A stretch of DNA of 34,230 nt from a bacterium (GTDB lineage Bacteria > Actinomycetota > Acidimicrobiia > Spongiisociales > Spongiisociaceae): NCBI GenBank assembly GCA_026710435.1, contig JAPOQZ010000250.1, forward strand, positions 1 to 34,230, in the 5' to 3' direction. Positions 25,522 to 33,648 of this stretch are shown here, one piece after another. The first letter of the stretch is position 1, and the number at the start of each line of letters is the position of its first letter. The notes under the pieces are model-generated. The model was not told the DNA's origin, did no database searches, and saw nothing but the letters and a program-made list of their open reading frames with translations. A program made the position numbers and the translations under genes.

Positions 25522-25609
25522 GATTTGTATTCCGCTTGCTTCTGTTTTGGTATATCGGTTGTCTCCGATTTGGTAGATCATCGTAAGCCGATTCGGTATA
25601 CTGGTTCGG
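25522..25609 (+). repeat. 23-bp iterons in the promoter of the AAA/DUF4143 gene
   Basis: Direct repeats with a 23-bp period end right at the start codon: GTTTTGGTATATCGG at 25544, GATTTGGTAGATCAT at 25567, GATTCGGTATACTGG at 25590, plus a weaker GATTTGTATTCCG at 25522 with one base deleted. The units share GATTYGGTAKAT. The spacing is close to two helical turns, as expected for an operator array bound cooperatively on one DNA face. Confidence 0.65.
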
Positions 25610-26911
25610 ATGTCAGGTAGCGGTGGGAATGGAGCGGCGTCAACGCTCACGCCCACGGGCTACCTCAGCCGCGTTGCCGAGAAGAGCGCGGCTCGGGTGT
25701 TGCGGACGGCTGGTGCGCTGCTGATCGAAGGGTCCAAAGGGTGTGGCAAGACATGGATGGCCAAGCGATTCGCCCGCAGCGAGGTGCTGCTTGAACAAGA
25801 TCCTGGCGCGTTCGCCCTCGCAGAGGCAGAACCTCACCGCGTGCTCGACGGTGCCACGCCTCGACTCATCGACGAATGGCAGCGCGTGCCGGCCTTGTGG
25901 GGAGCAGTCCGAGGGGCCTGCGACGCACGGGCCCGGCCAGGGCAATTCATCCTCACCGGATCGGCCACTCCCGCTGACGATCTGACCCGACATTCGGGAG
26001 CGTTGCGTGTTCAACGGCTGGCGTTGCGCACCATGTCCCTCGTCGAGCGCGGTCTGTCCACGGCGGCCGTGTCGCTGGCGGGCTTGCTGCGTGGCGAGCC
26101 CTGCGCCGCAGACCCGACTGGGCGGGGCGTGCCCGAAGCTGTGGACGCATTGTGCCGCGGCGGCTGGCCGGGGCTGGACCTCGACTTGCCTGTGCGAGAC
26201 GTCATCCGGGCCTTGGCTAGCTATCTCGACGACATTGCCCGCACCGATATTCGCCAAGTCGACGGCGTCGCCCGCGATCCGGTGAGGGTGCAGGCCCTGA
26301 TGCGGTCGCTGGCTCGCAACGTTGGCACTGCGGCGAGCCTCAACAAGCTCGCAGGCGAGGCGGACTCGGCCTCTCCTCTCAGCCGCCACACGGTGCGCTC
26401 GTATCTCGATGCTCTCGAGCGGCTCCACGTGATCGAACCTCTCACAGCGTGGCCGACGCACCTGCGGTCACGGTCTCCGCTGCTCACTACGCCCAAGCAT
26501 CACTTCACTGATCCGTCGCTGGCGGTAGCGGCGCTGCGGGCCGGTCCGGAGCGCCTCCTTGCCGACCCCGAGGCGCTCGGGCTGCTGCTGGAATCGCTCG
26601 TTATCAGAGATCTGCGCATCCATGCGCAAGCCTCCGACGCGGAGGTATATGCGTTCACCGACGCAGGAGGTACCGAGGCCGACGCGATCGTCGACGCTCG
26701 AGACGGCCGCTGGATCGCGGTCGAGGTCAAACTCGGAGGGAGCAGCCACATCGAACGGGCGGCGCGCTCGCTGCTGGCCGTGCGCCGCAAGATCGACGAG
26801 GCGAAGATGGGCCGAGCAGCCAAACTCGTGGTGATCACCGCCGCGGACGGATACGCCTACGAACGACCCGACGGCGTTTCGGTTGTACCCCTCTTCGCTC
26901 TCGGCCCTTGA
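25610..26911 (+). CDS. AAA-family ATPase with DUF4143 domain
   Basis: 433 residues of the AAA_14/DUF4143 type. The N-terminal ATPase domain has Walker A EGSKGCGKT (about 40-48), Walker B LIDEWQRVP and the sensor-like FILTGSATP. The C-terminal DUF4143 region ends in a PD-(D/E)xK-like fold (TEADAIVDARDGRWIAVEVKLGG, with D-x(n)-E-x-K). Members are common in mobile and defence-rich regions, but their role is unsettled; some are predicted toxin-antitoxin-like or restriction-like. The start is ATG at 25610, within the 23-bp iteron array. It stands alone and intact among decayed genes. Confidence 0.85.
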   Translation: MSGSGGNGAASTLTPTGYLSRVAEKSAARVLRTAGALLIEGSKGCGKTWMAKRFARSEVLLEQDPGAFALAEAEPHRVLDGATPRLIDEWQRVPALWGAVRGACDARARPGQFILTGSATPADDLTRHSGALRVQRLALRTMSLVERGLSTAAVSLAGLLRGEPCAADPTGRGVPEAVDALCRGGWPGLDLDLPVRDVIRALASYLDDIARTDIRQVDGVARDPVRVQALMRSLARNVGTAASLNKLAGEADSASPLSRHTVRSYLDALERLHVIEPLTAWPTHLRSRSPLLTTPKHHFTDPSLAVAALRAGPERLLADPEALGLLLESLVIRDLRIHAQASDAEVYAFTDAGGTEADAIVDARDGRWIAVEVKLGGSSHIERAARSLLAVRRKIDEAKMGRAAKLVVITAADGYAYERPDGVSVVPLFALGP

Positions 26912-26989
26912 TCCCACCGCTCAGGCCCAGCCCCCTGACTGTCGTCCGGCAACGCCAATTCTCTGGGGTTCCGCTTCTGCGGGGACCCG

Positions 26990-27130
26990 AGCCGCGCCGG
27001 GTCCGGCTAAACCAGTTCGAAGAGCGAGAGCGGTGAGACGTTGGGACCGCTTCGTGACGATCTGGTAGGTATGGCGGGGTGTTTCGTACATGACCCGGAA
27101 GACCTCGCGTATCGGACAGCTGTGGGGGTT
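26990..27130 (-). pseudogene. Remnant of a DUF5131 (phage Gp37/Gp68-like) gene
   Basis: The minus strand encodes IREVFRVMYETPRHTYQIVTK and RSQRL, resembling the FxVMxxTPxHTxQxLTKRpeRm block of DUF5131 proteins. Similarity stops on both sides, and the surrounding frame (26921-27250) has no other family feature. The region 26912-27263 holds no other recognisable gene. Confidence 0.45.
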
Positions 27131-27263
27131 GGTACCGCGGCCCCAGAGTTCGAACGACGCGACACCTCCCCGATGCTCTATGACCCGGGCCGATGCCAAC
27201 CCGTCCGATCCCAGTTCTGCCAGCAGTCGGCAGTCCGTAGCGTACGCCACGGACTCGGTTTGA

Positions 27264-27590
27264 TCAGTTCCGTCGTTTGAAGGCCGGTGGACGGGCTGCG
27301 GTTGCCGCTACCAGCCCTATCACCGAGAAGACGACGGTCGCCACGCCGAAGGACCTCGGGGTGCCATCGTTGAAGATGCCTAGGGAAGCGGTGCCGGCTG
27401 CTCCCATAGTGAATCGGACGAAGGACGCGAATCCTGAGGCACTACCAGCCAAGTGGGGGAACCCGTCCAGGACTCCGGTGAGGGTGCCGGGAGACACGAC
27501 ATGGGTCATCGAAACGGCGAGCACCGAGACGGTAACTACACCTGCCAGCCCCCCGAAGTCGGTTTGGGTGACCCACAGCAGCACTAAGGA
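27264..27590 (-). pseudogene. C-terminal fragment of an MFS drug-resistance-type transporter
   Basis: About 110 residues with three hydrophobic segments and the LDGFPHLAGSASGFASFV motif typical of the C-terminal half of Bcr/CflA-type MFS proteins. The open frame continues upstream into repeat copy B (27590-27755) and ends there, so the N-terminal eight or nine membrane segments are gone. The boundary with the repeat is sharp, suggesting that insertion or recombination at the repeat removed the 5' part. Confidence 0.7.
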
Positions 27591-27755
27591 TGGACTGTCC
27601 CGGACAGTGCGGTCTTGCTGCGACCCTGCGGGTTGGATCGACAGAACGGCCAACGGGTGTTTGCCAAATCGCACGACAGGAGATAGACAGAACGCGCACT
27701 ATAGATGATTGAGACCTTCGACATCGTGCGGCTGTGCGGCACGTCGACCGGCAAG
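27590..27755 (+). repeat. Interspersed direct repeat, copy B
   Basis: Same orientation as copy A at 22089-22259. It starts TGGACTGTCCCGGAC and ends GGCACGTCGACCGGCAAG, with small indels against copy A. The start contains the perfect palindrome ACTGTCC-C-GGACAGT (27594-27608). It separates two truncated genes, an MFS fragment on the left and a DUF4143 fragment on the right, so it marks a rearrangement point. Confidence 0.75.
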
Positions 27756-27766
27756 AGTATCAGTAG

Positions 27767-28081
27767 TTGTTCGCTATATCTCTTGATGGAGTATGGATAA
27801 AGCGCGCGTTAGGTGGATCGGAATGCCAAGCGCTCCAGTACCGGGACCGCTACGGGCACGAGATCGATCTGATCTGCGAAGCGCCCGACGGTCGAGTGGT
27901 CGGCATCGAGGTGAAGGCCGCCGCCACCACCCGGCCAGGCCATGCCACGCATCTGACCTGGCTGCGCGACCGGCTCGGTGGCCGGGTCGTTGGAGGCGTG
28001 GTCCATTACGCCGGCAGCCTCTCCCTACCCCTCGGTGACCGGATCGTCGCCCTCCCCCTGTCCGTCCTCTGGGAGGCCTGA
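27767..28081 (+). pseudogene. C-terminal fragment of an AAA/DUF4143 gene
   Basis: The frame encodes QYRDRYGHEIDLICEAPDG and RVVGIEVKAAATT, then GVVHYAGSLSLPLGDRIVALPLSVLW, the nuclease-like C-terminal end of DUF4143 proteins with D-x(n)-E-x-K intact. Everything before about 27820, including the ATPase domain, is missing. Repeat copy B lies just upstream. It is not an exact duplicate of the intact DUF4143 gene at 25610, so it comes from a different family member. Confidence 0.7.
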
Positions 28082-28282
28082 CCGTTCCTCCGCCTGGTTC
28101 GCAGACCATGGGTCTAAAGGCTCGGGCGAGAGGCTCGTCAAGTGGGCTAGCTGGGACAAGCCCGAACGTCGTTAGCCAGTACAAGAAGGCAATCATTGCC
28201 ATCCAGCCCCTAGTGATTGCGAACATTTGCTTGGATGCTGGGGGTTATGTGCGACACGCTGAAGAAGTCCCCCGTTTTTCGA

Positions 28283-28322
28283 AACGCAATCCCAGCAAGG
28301 TGAACGCAATCCCAGCAAGGTG
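28283..28322 (+). repeat. 20-bp tandem duplication
   Basis: AACGCAATCCCAGCAAGGTG occurs twice in perfect tandem (28283-28302 and 28303-28322), ending 5 bp before the mazF stop codon. The stretch 28082-28326 holds no gene I can support. Replication slippage is the simple explanation. Confidence 0.85.
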
Positions 28323-28326
28323 GAGG

Positions 28327-28635
28327 TCAGCAACCGGTGGCGTAGCGCAGCGTCCGGCAGGCTTCGATCAGTCTTGCATGCCTCAGCTTGACGACTTTCC
28401 GGCGGAACGAGTTGCGGGGGATCGTGTGGATGTTGTCGAAGTTGGCCACGCAATCGGTGGGCACACCGTCCTCCGCGGCAGTCAACGCAAGCTCGGACAC
28501 GAGACCGCGACGGGTCCGCGTCAATGCGACCACGACAACCGAGCCGATGCGATCCGCTATCGGATCCCGTGTCAACACCAGGACCGGACGGTCGCCCCCG
28601 GGAGTAGCGGCGAACCAGATCTCACCGCGCTGCAT
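28327..28635 (-). CDS. MazF/PemK-family toxin (endoribonuclease)
   Basis: 102 residues. It opens with MQRGEIWFAATPGGDRPVLV, the RGxIwxa...G...RPvlV start of MazF/PemK toxins. Next come IGSVVVVALTRTRRGL and the conserved Ser/Asp-bearing segment DCVANFDNIHTIPRNSF, where MazF has (N)xDqI..i. MazF toxins cleave mRNA at short sites when the antitoxin is lost. The ATG at 28635 lies 14 bp inside the end of the antitoxin gene, so the pair is translationally coupled. A decayed relative lies at 25280-25500. Confidence 0.88.
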   Translation of the reverse strand: MQRGEIWFAATPGGDRPVLVLTRDPIADRIGSVVVVALTRTRRGLVSELALTAAEDGVPTDCVANFDNIHTIPRNSFRRKVVKLRHARLIEACRTLRYATGC

Positions 28636-28873
28636 CGGCCCAGTCGGACCAGTCTTCCGCCACACCCCAATCGGCGGCCCGGCCGATCTCCAACTCGTCA
28701 GCCGTGAGCGGTTGCTTCTCCCACAGATCGGCGTCCTCAACCGAAGCGAGCCAAGCCAGGTGGCGGCGGAGCGACTCCCGGATGACTCCCGATCTGGTGG
28801 TGCCAAGGCGGTCTGCCCACCGCTGGATCTCGGTAGCCTCGTCGTCATCCACACGGAAGCTCAGCATCGTCAT
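28622..28873 (-). CDS. Ribbon-helix-helix antitoxin (MazE-like partner)
   Basis: 83 residues. The N-terminal MLSFRVDDDEATEIQRWAD and GTTRSGVIRESLRRHLAW form a ribbon-helix-helix DNA-binding fold. The acidic, Trp-rich C-terminus (GVAEDWSDWADAAR) is the likely toxin-binding tail. It is the first gene of the toxin-antitoxin operon, overlapping mazF by 14 bp. An inverted repeat GTCATAC/GTATGAC covers its start codon and fits autorepression. ATG 28873 or the ATG two codons later could be the start. Confidence 0.85.
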   Translation of the reverse strand: MTMLSFRVDDDEATEIQRWADRLGTTRSGVIRESLRRHLAWLASVEDADLWEKQPLTADELEIGRAADWGVAEDWSDWADAAR

Positions 28874-28896
28874 ACGACCACTCTAGTATGTATGAC
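28869..28896. promoter_or_regulatory. Toxin-antitoxin operator
   Basis: A perfect 7-bp inverted repeat GTCATAC (28869-28875) / GTATGAC (28890-28896) spans the antitoxin start codon and the bases just upstream. Its position suits autoregulation by the ribbon-helix-helix antitoxin. Confidence 0.6.
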
Positions 28897-29022
28897 AAAA
28901 CCAGCGCCTGTGACCCGACGATTTCGTGTGAGGTCCGGTGAGCCGTGTTGAGGACGCAGCTTGACCGGATGCTCGGCCGGAACGCCATAATGGATCCGGG
29001 TCGGCGGAGGGAGTAGACAGAG

Positions 29023-29205
29023 GTGGAGGTGGGAGACAAGGCGCCTGACTTCGAGGCGCTGGATCAGCATGGCAACACACTGGTGTTACGCGAGCTGCTC
29101 GAGCTGGGACCGGTGGTCGTGTACTTCTACGCGAGGGCGATGACCCGGGGCTGAACGCGCCAGAGTTGCTATTTCCGCGACCTGTCGGAAGAGTTCGCCG
29201 AACCG
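29023..29205 (+). pseudogene. Peroxiredoxin (BCP/PrxQ type) fragment with UGA at the catalytic cysteine
   Basis: From a GTG behind GGAGGG the frame reads VEVGDKAPDFEALDQHGN, then VVVYFYARAMTRG, TGA (29152-29154), then TRQSCYFRDLSEEFAE. This is a PrxQ/BCP N-terminus in which TGA falls exactly where the peroxidatic Cys of the CxxxxC motif should be; the resolving Cys is present five residues later. A selenocysteine codon is possible because Sec peroxiredoxins exist. Similarity stops near 29205, however: the rest of the fold is absent, and the frame ends at 29337. A truncated pseudogene with a TGC-to-TGA change is therefore the safer call. Confidence 0.65.
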
Positions 29206-29348
29206 CGAGTCGATCTTCGCAGGCAGCGCCGCCGCTCTGTTCCGCCCCGGCTGACCATCCGGTTGGTGGTTGCTGGTTGGGCTCGAGGCAGCCGCTCCCC
29301 CCTTGATTTCTGGAGAGCCCACAAGGAAGTCGAGTAGCCCGCCCGCTG

Positions 29349-29379
<31 letters not shown>

Positions 29380-29478
29380 GTACAGCAACGTAGACACAAG
29401 ACGCCCGGGCGAGCCCGCCGAGCTGTTGGTCGAAATTTCAATCGGTCTTGGTATTTCGCGGACGCAACATCATGAGGA

Positions 29479-32400
29479 TCAGGGGCGGGTTATATCCATT
29501 ACGATCACCGATATTTTGCGGGCCTCGTCGGCGGTCAGCTCCTTCTCGAGCATGCCCCGCAGTTCCTCGGGGGTTGCCGGCCGCGGGCCGTCGGGCGGCG
29601 GAGTGGTCTTATCTGGTCTGAACCACAGCACCAGATAGATGCCGTAGCCGGATGTCGCAGGATCGGTCGTGTACTGACCGATCAGCTGCCGCCGGAGGGC
29701 GCTCCACAGATCCCGGTGACTGTTCTTCTTGATCTCGATCGGTACGTTGTGCCCGGCGTGGGAGGCACGGATGTCAGCCCGCTTCTCGGCGGCGTACCGG
29801 CCTTCCGGCGCGACGTCGACCCCGGTGGGGAGCCGTGCCTTGAGCATCTGAATAAGGGCATCACGACACGAATCCTCCGGCTTCGGGTCTTTTGGCCGTC
29901 CGTGCGAGTCCTCGTTCCAGAACTGGCGCCACGGATTGGCGCTGTCTCCCCGGATGTGATCCGCGATGGTTTCGATCAGGTCCGAGAGAAGAGCCGCTAG
30001 GTCGGCTGCGTTGGCGGGCGCTTGACCGTTGAGAGCCTGCAGCACCTGTGCGATATCCGGGTGGCTGTAGGAAATGTCGCGGTGCAGAGCACGCTGCTGT
30101 TCCTGTGACCATATCAAGTGATCACGCCATCGGGCCAGCAGCGGATCGTTGACCAGGCTGGCGAGAATCTCCAGGGACTGCGCATCTGCCATTGAGCCGA
30201 GCTGCGAGATCAAGCCACTTACCAGACCGGAGGTGCTGACGTCCACCGTGATGAATCCATCCGGCCGCTGCGGGCCGAAGGAGCGACCCAGCATCTCGAT
30301 CAAACTGCCGACCAGCTCGGAGTCGGCCCTATCGAAGCGTCTCGATCTACGGTCGGGATGGTCGCGAATGTGGTGCAGGAACTCGGCCAGGCGGCGGGTC
30401 CGTCTCTCGTTGGCACCGGCGTAGATGCGTAGCCGCTCAGTCTGTGCACCTCCGGATAGCAAGGCCTCGACCGTCATCCATCTGATCCTATGGGCCACAC
30501 TTAGACTCTTCTTCGACAGCTTCTTGTCGGCGAGCATCATTACAGGGGTATGGTCGGAATGTGCGAAAGCAGATGCCAGAAGTTGGTCGAACTGCCGGAG
30601 TTGCAGGCTCGGGATTCGGGTCGGGAAGGCCTCTAGTAGTTTGAGTCTCGTGGCTTGTACGAGAGCATGATGCCGCTTGACCCGATCCAACTCGTCGACG
30701 CCGGGAAGGTTCTCCGAACCAGCACGTAACGCGGTTACCGCGCACCGGTATAGAACATCAAGCACCAAGCCCGGGTGCTGATCCAGCCATGAGTCATGAC
30801 ACGACCAAACTCCCTTGCCTTCCCCAACTTGGCAATGGAATGGGGAGCAGTAGTACAGCGCCAATGCTCTGCGCTTGTTCCTGTCTTTGATTCCGACCAT
30901 GATCTCCGGCTCGTCCACGAGCAGGTCCATGCTCACCAGCACCGGCATTGCGAGCCACGGTTCGCGTGATTGGGAGCGCAGCGAGATGGTTTCCGCCAAG
31001 GTCGGGAGGTCGTTGCGCAAGACTGCGCCTCGTAACGCTGCCATAACGGCGTCAACCAGACGCGGATCGCCTCCGATGAACCCAGCTACCCGTTCACGGG
31101 GGGAGCCAGCAAGATGAGTCTGTATCTCTCCCGAATACACGAGTGCCAGTGTGTGAAGATTCGGAGGTGAGAATGTATTCGACCTCAGAGCGGACTCGTG
31201 AGATCGAAGCATACCCTCCCATTCGTCGCGGAGCTCCCTCTCTTCTTTGTCCTGCTCATGCTTGAGGATGTCCAACTCTTGCTCATACTCCTGATCCGAA
31301 ATCCTCGACGAGCGGCGCAATTCCCTAATCTCACGAAGGTGCTCACTCAGTGCTGGCCGCGCTTCGACACTCGCTACAATGAGTTCTTCTGTCAGACTGC
31401 CATTTGTCATCGGATCGTTCAGTGACAGATATGCCGATTCGAGCAGTCTTTTGGCGACCGTCGGTTCGGCACTATAGAGCCTTATAGCCTGTTCAAGGCA
31501 CCAGAGCCCGAAGTCCGGTGGAGGTCTGCTGGCACACCGCACATCCCCGGATCGATCCTTATAGCGCCAGTTCGGACCGTCTGGAATCTGCCTGAGCCAT
31601 TCCAGGTACAACTGTTTCTGCAACTGGGGACGTGCCTCAAGCCAAGCTCCCACGGCATGGCCACCACTCTTGACGTCCGACCCTCGTCGAATAGCGCCTC
31701 TCGTAGGCCGTTGTACCGCGCTTAGCCATTTATAGAGGCGACTGCCTTCTAGCTCATCGCCCATGGTCTCCAAGCCGCGAGCTAGCAACCGAATCGGGAT
31801 GTCTTTTAGACTAGCCCGTTGTAGTGTTTCAAGTGGAAGTGACCAACCATCTCCCATATCATCCAGTAGTTCAGCCACCTGTAGGCACGTAAGCTTCTCG
31901 ACGACAGAGCGTTTCCAGAATCTCCGGAACCTGCCGATAAGGTTGATTCGGTCACGAGACACAGCATAATCCCACACCTCTGTGGGAGTTACCTCGGTGG
32001 GGTACAGGTACTCCAGCAAGGTTCCGCGGAGCTGGTAGTCCGGATCAGGCAGGATTCCCGTCTGGAATGATTCGAGAAGGTTCCGGAGGAATTGTGTCTT
32101 GGATTCATCGAACGGGGCAACGTGAAGGTAGGCGTCGAGCGCCGCCAGCCTTGCGCCTGACGATCTGGCCGTGTCTCTCACGATGGCGTCAAGGTCTGGA
32201 GCTAGAGGAGCTAGGGAGCGCAGTTCCGACTCGGGAGCTTCGGACACTACTTGCAGTACGAACTCGACAACTCGGTCAGTGGATCTGTTGTCAGTGTCCG
32301 ATCTGACCACGTCTTTGATCTCATTGACTAGTTCCGCTGACGCGAGAGATCGGAAGGACCAAGCAGTGTTGTCTCGGAAGCCACTCTCGCGGCCGTCGCG

Positions 32401-33648
32401 CCATTCATGACCGAAGAGAGCACTCTCCGCGGCGAAGTTGGCGAGCGATGCAATTAGCTTCGACTTGTCGTCTCTGCTGAACCCCCCGATGTCACCGTAG
32501 AGTCCGACCCCGACGGGATCGGCGTCGATCAGCAGACGGCGGGTCTCGCCCGGATGGACTGCCAGCCAGGCGGACAGACCACGCAATTCGGTGACCACCC
32601 GCCCGTCGGCGGGGCTGGTCATGAGCGCAGTCACTCGCCGTGCCGGAAGCCCGCAGTCGACGAGATTCGCCAGGTAACGGCCTGCCAGGAATTCAGCCAC
32701 ATGGCGATGGTGGGGACGGAAGGCCCGCTCGCCCACGGCGGTGAACAGCCTGGTGGCCAATACCTGTTCAGCGACACGATTCGAGATATCGAGGCGTTTG
32801 TCGAGCTTTGTCAGCGGAACGAACGACTCTCTCTGTGCTTGTGGAGACAGCGTGAAGCCCTCAATGCCTGCCAGTAGCTGCAAGGCGCACAGGTGTCCTG
32901 CGGTGTCCATGATGGTCTCCACCGGTTGTGAGCTGGCTACAACCTGATGTTCAACGTTGTGTTCGGTCGCTAGCAAGTCCTCGCACGCCATCTCGAACAA
33001 CTGGCGCCGACTGTCGGGCCAACTGCTTCCCTGGCATACGGCACCCGCCAGCAACTCAAGAGTCAGGGGGTTCTCCAGCAAAGGCCGTATACCCCGAAGC
33101 CGCGCTTCATTGATGAAGTCTTCTGAATCGCTCGTAACCAGCGATCGCAGGATCTCCCGGATCGAGTTCTCGTCGAGCGGGTCTAGTCGCGCTACGACCA
33201 CCTGTTGTCCGGGTGAAACTCGAGCCAAACTCTGCCGATCACTCAGGCCAAGCCAGTCTGCCTCCCGGCACGATATGCGGAAACCCGGCGGCCCCAGACG
33301 GTCCAGCCGGTTCCGGATACGGTCCAGTGGCGAGTGGGCGTCAGTCGATCCTGCCCGCATTTCGTCGAGGCCGTCTATGAAGAGGATCCGGTCACGCCAC
33401 TCCGGATGTGAGCCAACGTCAAGCGTGATGAAGTCCCTGGCCGTCTCGTAGCGGGCGGCCACACCCGAAGCCTTTGACGTCTCGCACTCCTTGAGAAACT
33501 CGGTCGTCTTACCTGCGCCCGGATCGCCCAACAGCACGTAGGCGGGGACAGAGCTCAACTCGCTGATCGGTAGCGACTCATCTACCCGGATGCTGTCTCC
33601 GGCATTTCCGTCGATCACTGTGCAGGTTCGGGCGACCTTGACGCTCAT
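29479..33648 (-). CDS. NACHT-type STAND NTPase with C-terminal PD-(D/E)xK-like nuclease domain
   Basis: 1389 residues. The N-terminal NTPase has Walker A LLGDPGAGKTT (39-49) and Walker B ILFIDGLDE (88-96, with the extra acidic residue of NACHT proteins). A winged-helix-like region follows to about 340 (RPHHRHVAEFLAGRYL). The next 900 residues are helical and repeat-like, with a charged coiled coil at about 765-820. The C-terminus carries AEKRADIRASHAG and HNVPIEIKKNSHRDLW: Asp1292, Glu1305 and Lys1307 form a PD-(D/E)xK pattern. Known bacterial NACHT/STAND defence proteins sense phage proteins and trigger an effector, usually at the N-terminus. The start ATG overlaps the upstream DUF4143 stop (TGATG). 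A defence role is inferred. Confidence 0.82.
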   Translation of the reverse strand: MSVKVARTCTVIDGNAGDSIRVDESLPISELSSVPAYVLLGDPGAGKTTEFLKECETSKASGVAARYETARDFITLDVGSHPEWRDRILFIDGLDEMRAGSTDAHSPLDRIRNRLDRLGPPGFRISCREADWLGLSDRQSLARVSPGQQVVVARLDPLDENSIREILRSLVTSDSEDFINEARLRGIRPLLENPLTLELLAGAVCQGSSWPDSRRQLFEMACEDLLATEHNVEHQVVASSQPVETIMDTAGHLCALQLLAGIEGFTLSPQAQRESFVPLTKLDKRLDISNRVAEQVLATRLFTAVGERAFRPHHRHVAEFLAGRYLANLVDCGLPARRVTALMTSPADGRVVTELRGLSAWLAVHPGETRRLLIDADPVGVGLYGDIGGFSRDDKSKLIASLANFAAESALFGHEWRDGRESGFRDNTAWSFRSLASAELVNEIKDVVRSDTDNRSTDRVVEFVLQVVSEAPESELRSLAPLAPDLDAIVRDTARSSGARLAALDAYLHVAPFDESKTQFLRNLLESFQTGILPDPDYQLRGTLLEYLYPTEVTPTEVWDYAVSRDRINLIGRFRRFWKRSVVEKLTCLQVAELLDDMGDGWSLPLETLQRASLKDIPIRLLARGLETMGDELEGSRLYKWLSAVQRPTRGAIRRGSDVKSGGHAVGAWLEARPQLQKQLYLEWLRQIPDGPNWRYKDRSGDVRCASRPPPDFGLWCLEQAIRLYSAEPTVAKRLLESAYLSLNDPMTNGSLTEELIVASVEARPALSEHLREIRELRRSSRISDQEYEQELDILKHEQDKEERELRDEWEGMLRSHESALRSNTFSPPNLHTLALVYSGEIQTHLAGSPRERVAGFIGGDPRLVDAVMAALRGAVLRNDLPTLAETISLRSQSREPWLAMPVLVSMDLLVDEPEIMVGIKDRNKRRALALYYCSPFHCQVGEGKGVWSCHDSWLDQHPGLVLDVLYRCAVTALRAGSENLPGVDELDRVKRHHALVQATRLKLLEAFPTRIPSLQLRQFDQLLASAFAHSDHTPVMMLADKKLSKKSLSVAHRIRWMTVEALLSGGAQTERLRIYAGANERRTRRLAEFLHHIRDHPDRRSRRFDRADSELVGSLIEMLGRSFGPQRPDGFITVDVSTSGLVSGLISQLGSMADAQSLEILASLVNDPLLARWRDHLIWSQEQQRALHRDISYSHPDIAQVLQALNGQAPANAADLAALLSDLIETIADHIRGDSANPWRQFWNEDSHGRPKDPKPEDSCRDALIQMLKARLPTGVDVAPEGRYAAEKRADIRASHAGHNVPIEIKKNSHRDLWSALRRQLIGQYTTDPATSGYGIYLVLWFRPDKTTPPPDGPRPATPEELRGMLEKELTADEARKISVIVMDITRP

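Noticed and set aside
27793-28038. Alternative plus-strand frame inside the DUF4143 remnant
   Set aside because: The neighbouring frame carries the recognisable DUF4143 residues; this one is a shadow.
28283-28322. Start of a CRISPR array
   Set aside because: Only two units in direct tandem with no spacers and no cas genes.
29152-29200. Bacterial SECIS hairpin after the UGA of the peroxiredoxin fragment
   Set aside because: Only a 4-bp CGCG/CGCG stem with a large loop is visible by eye; not convincing without folding.
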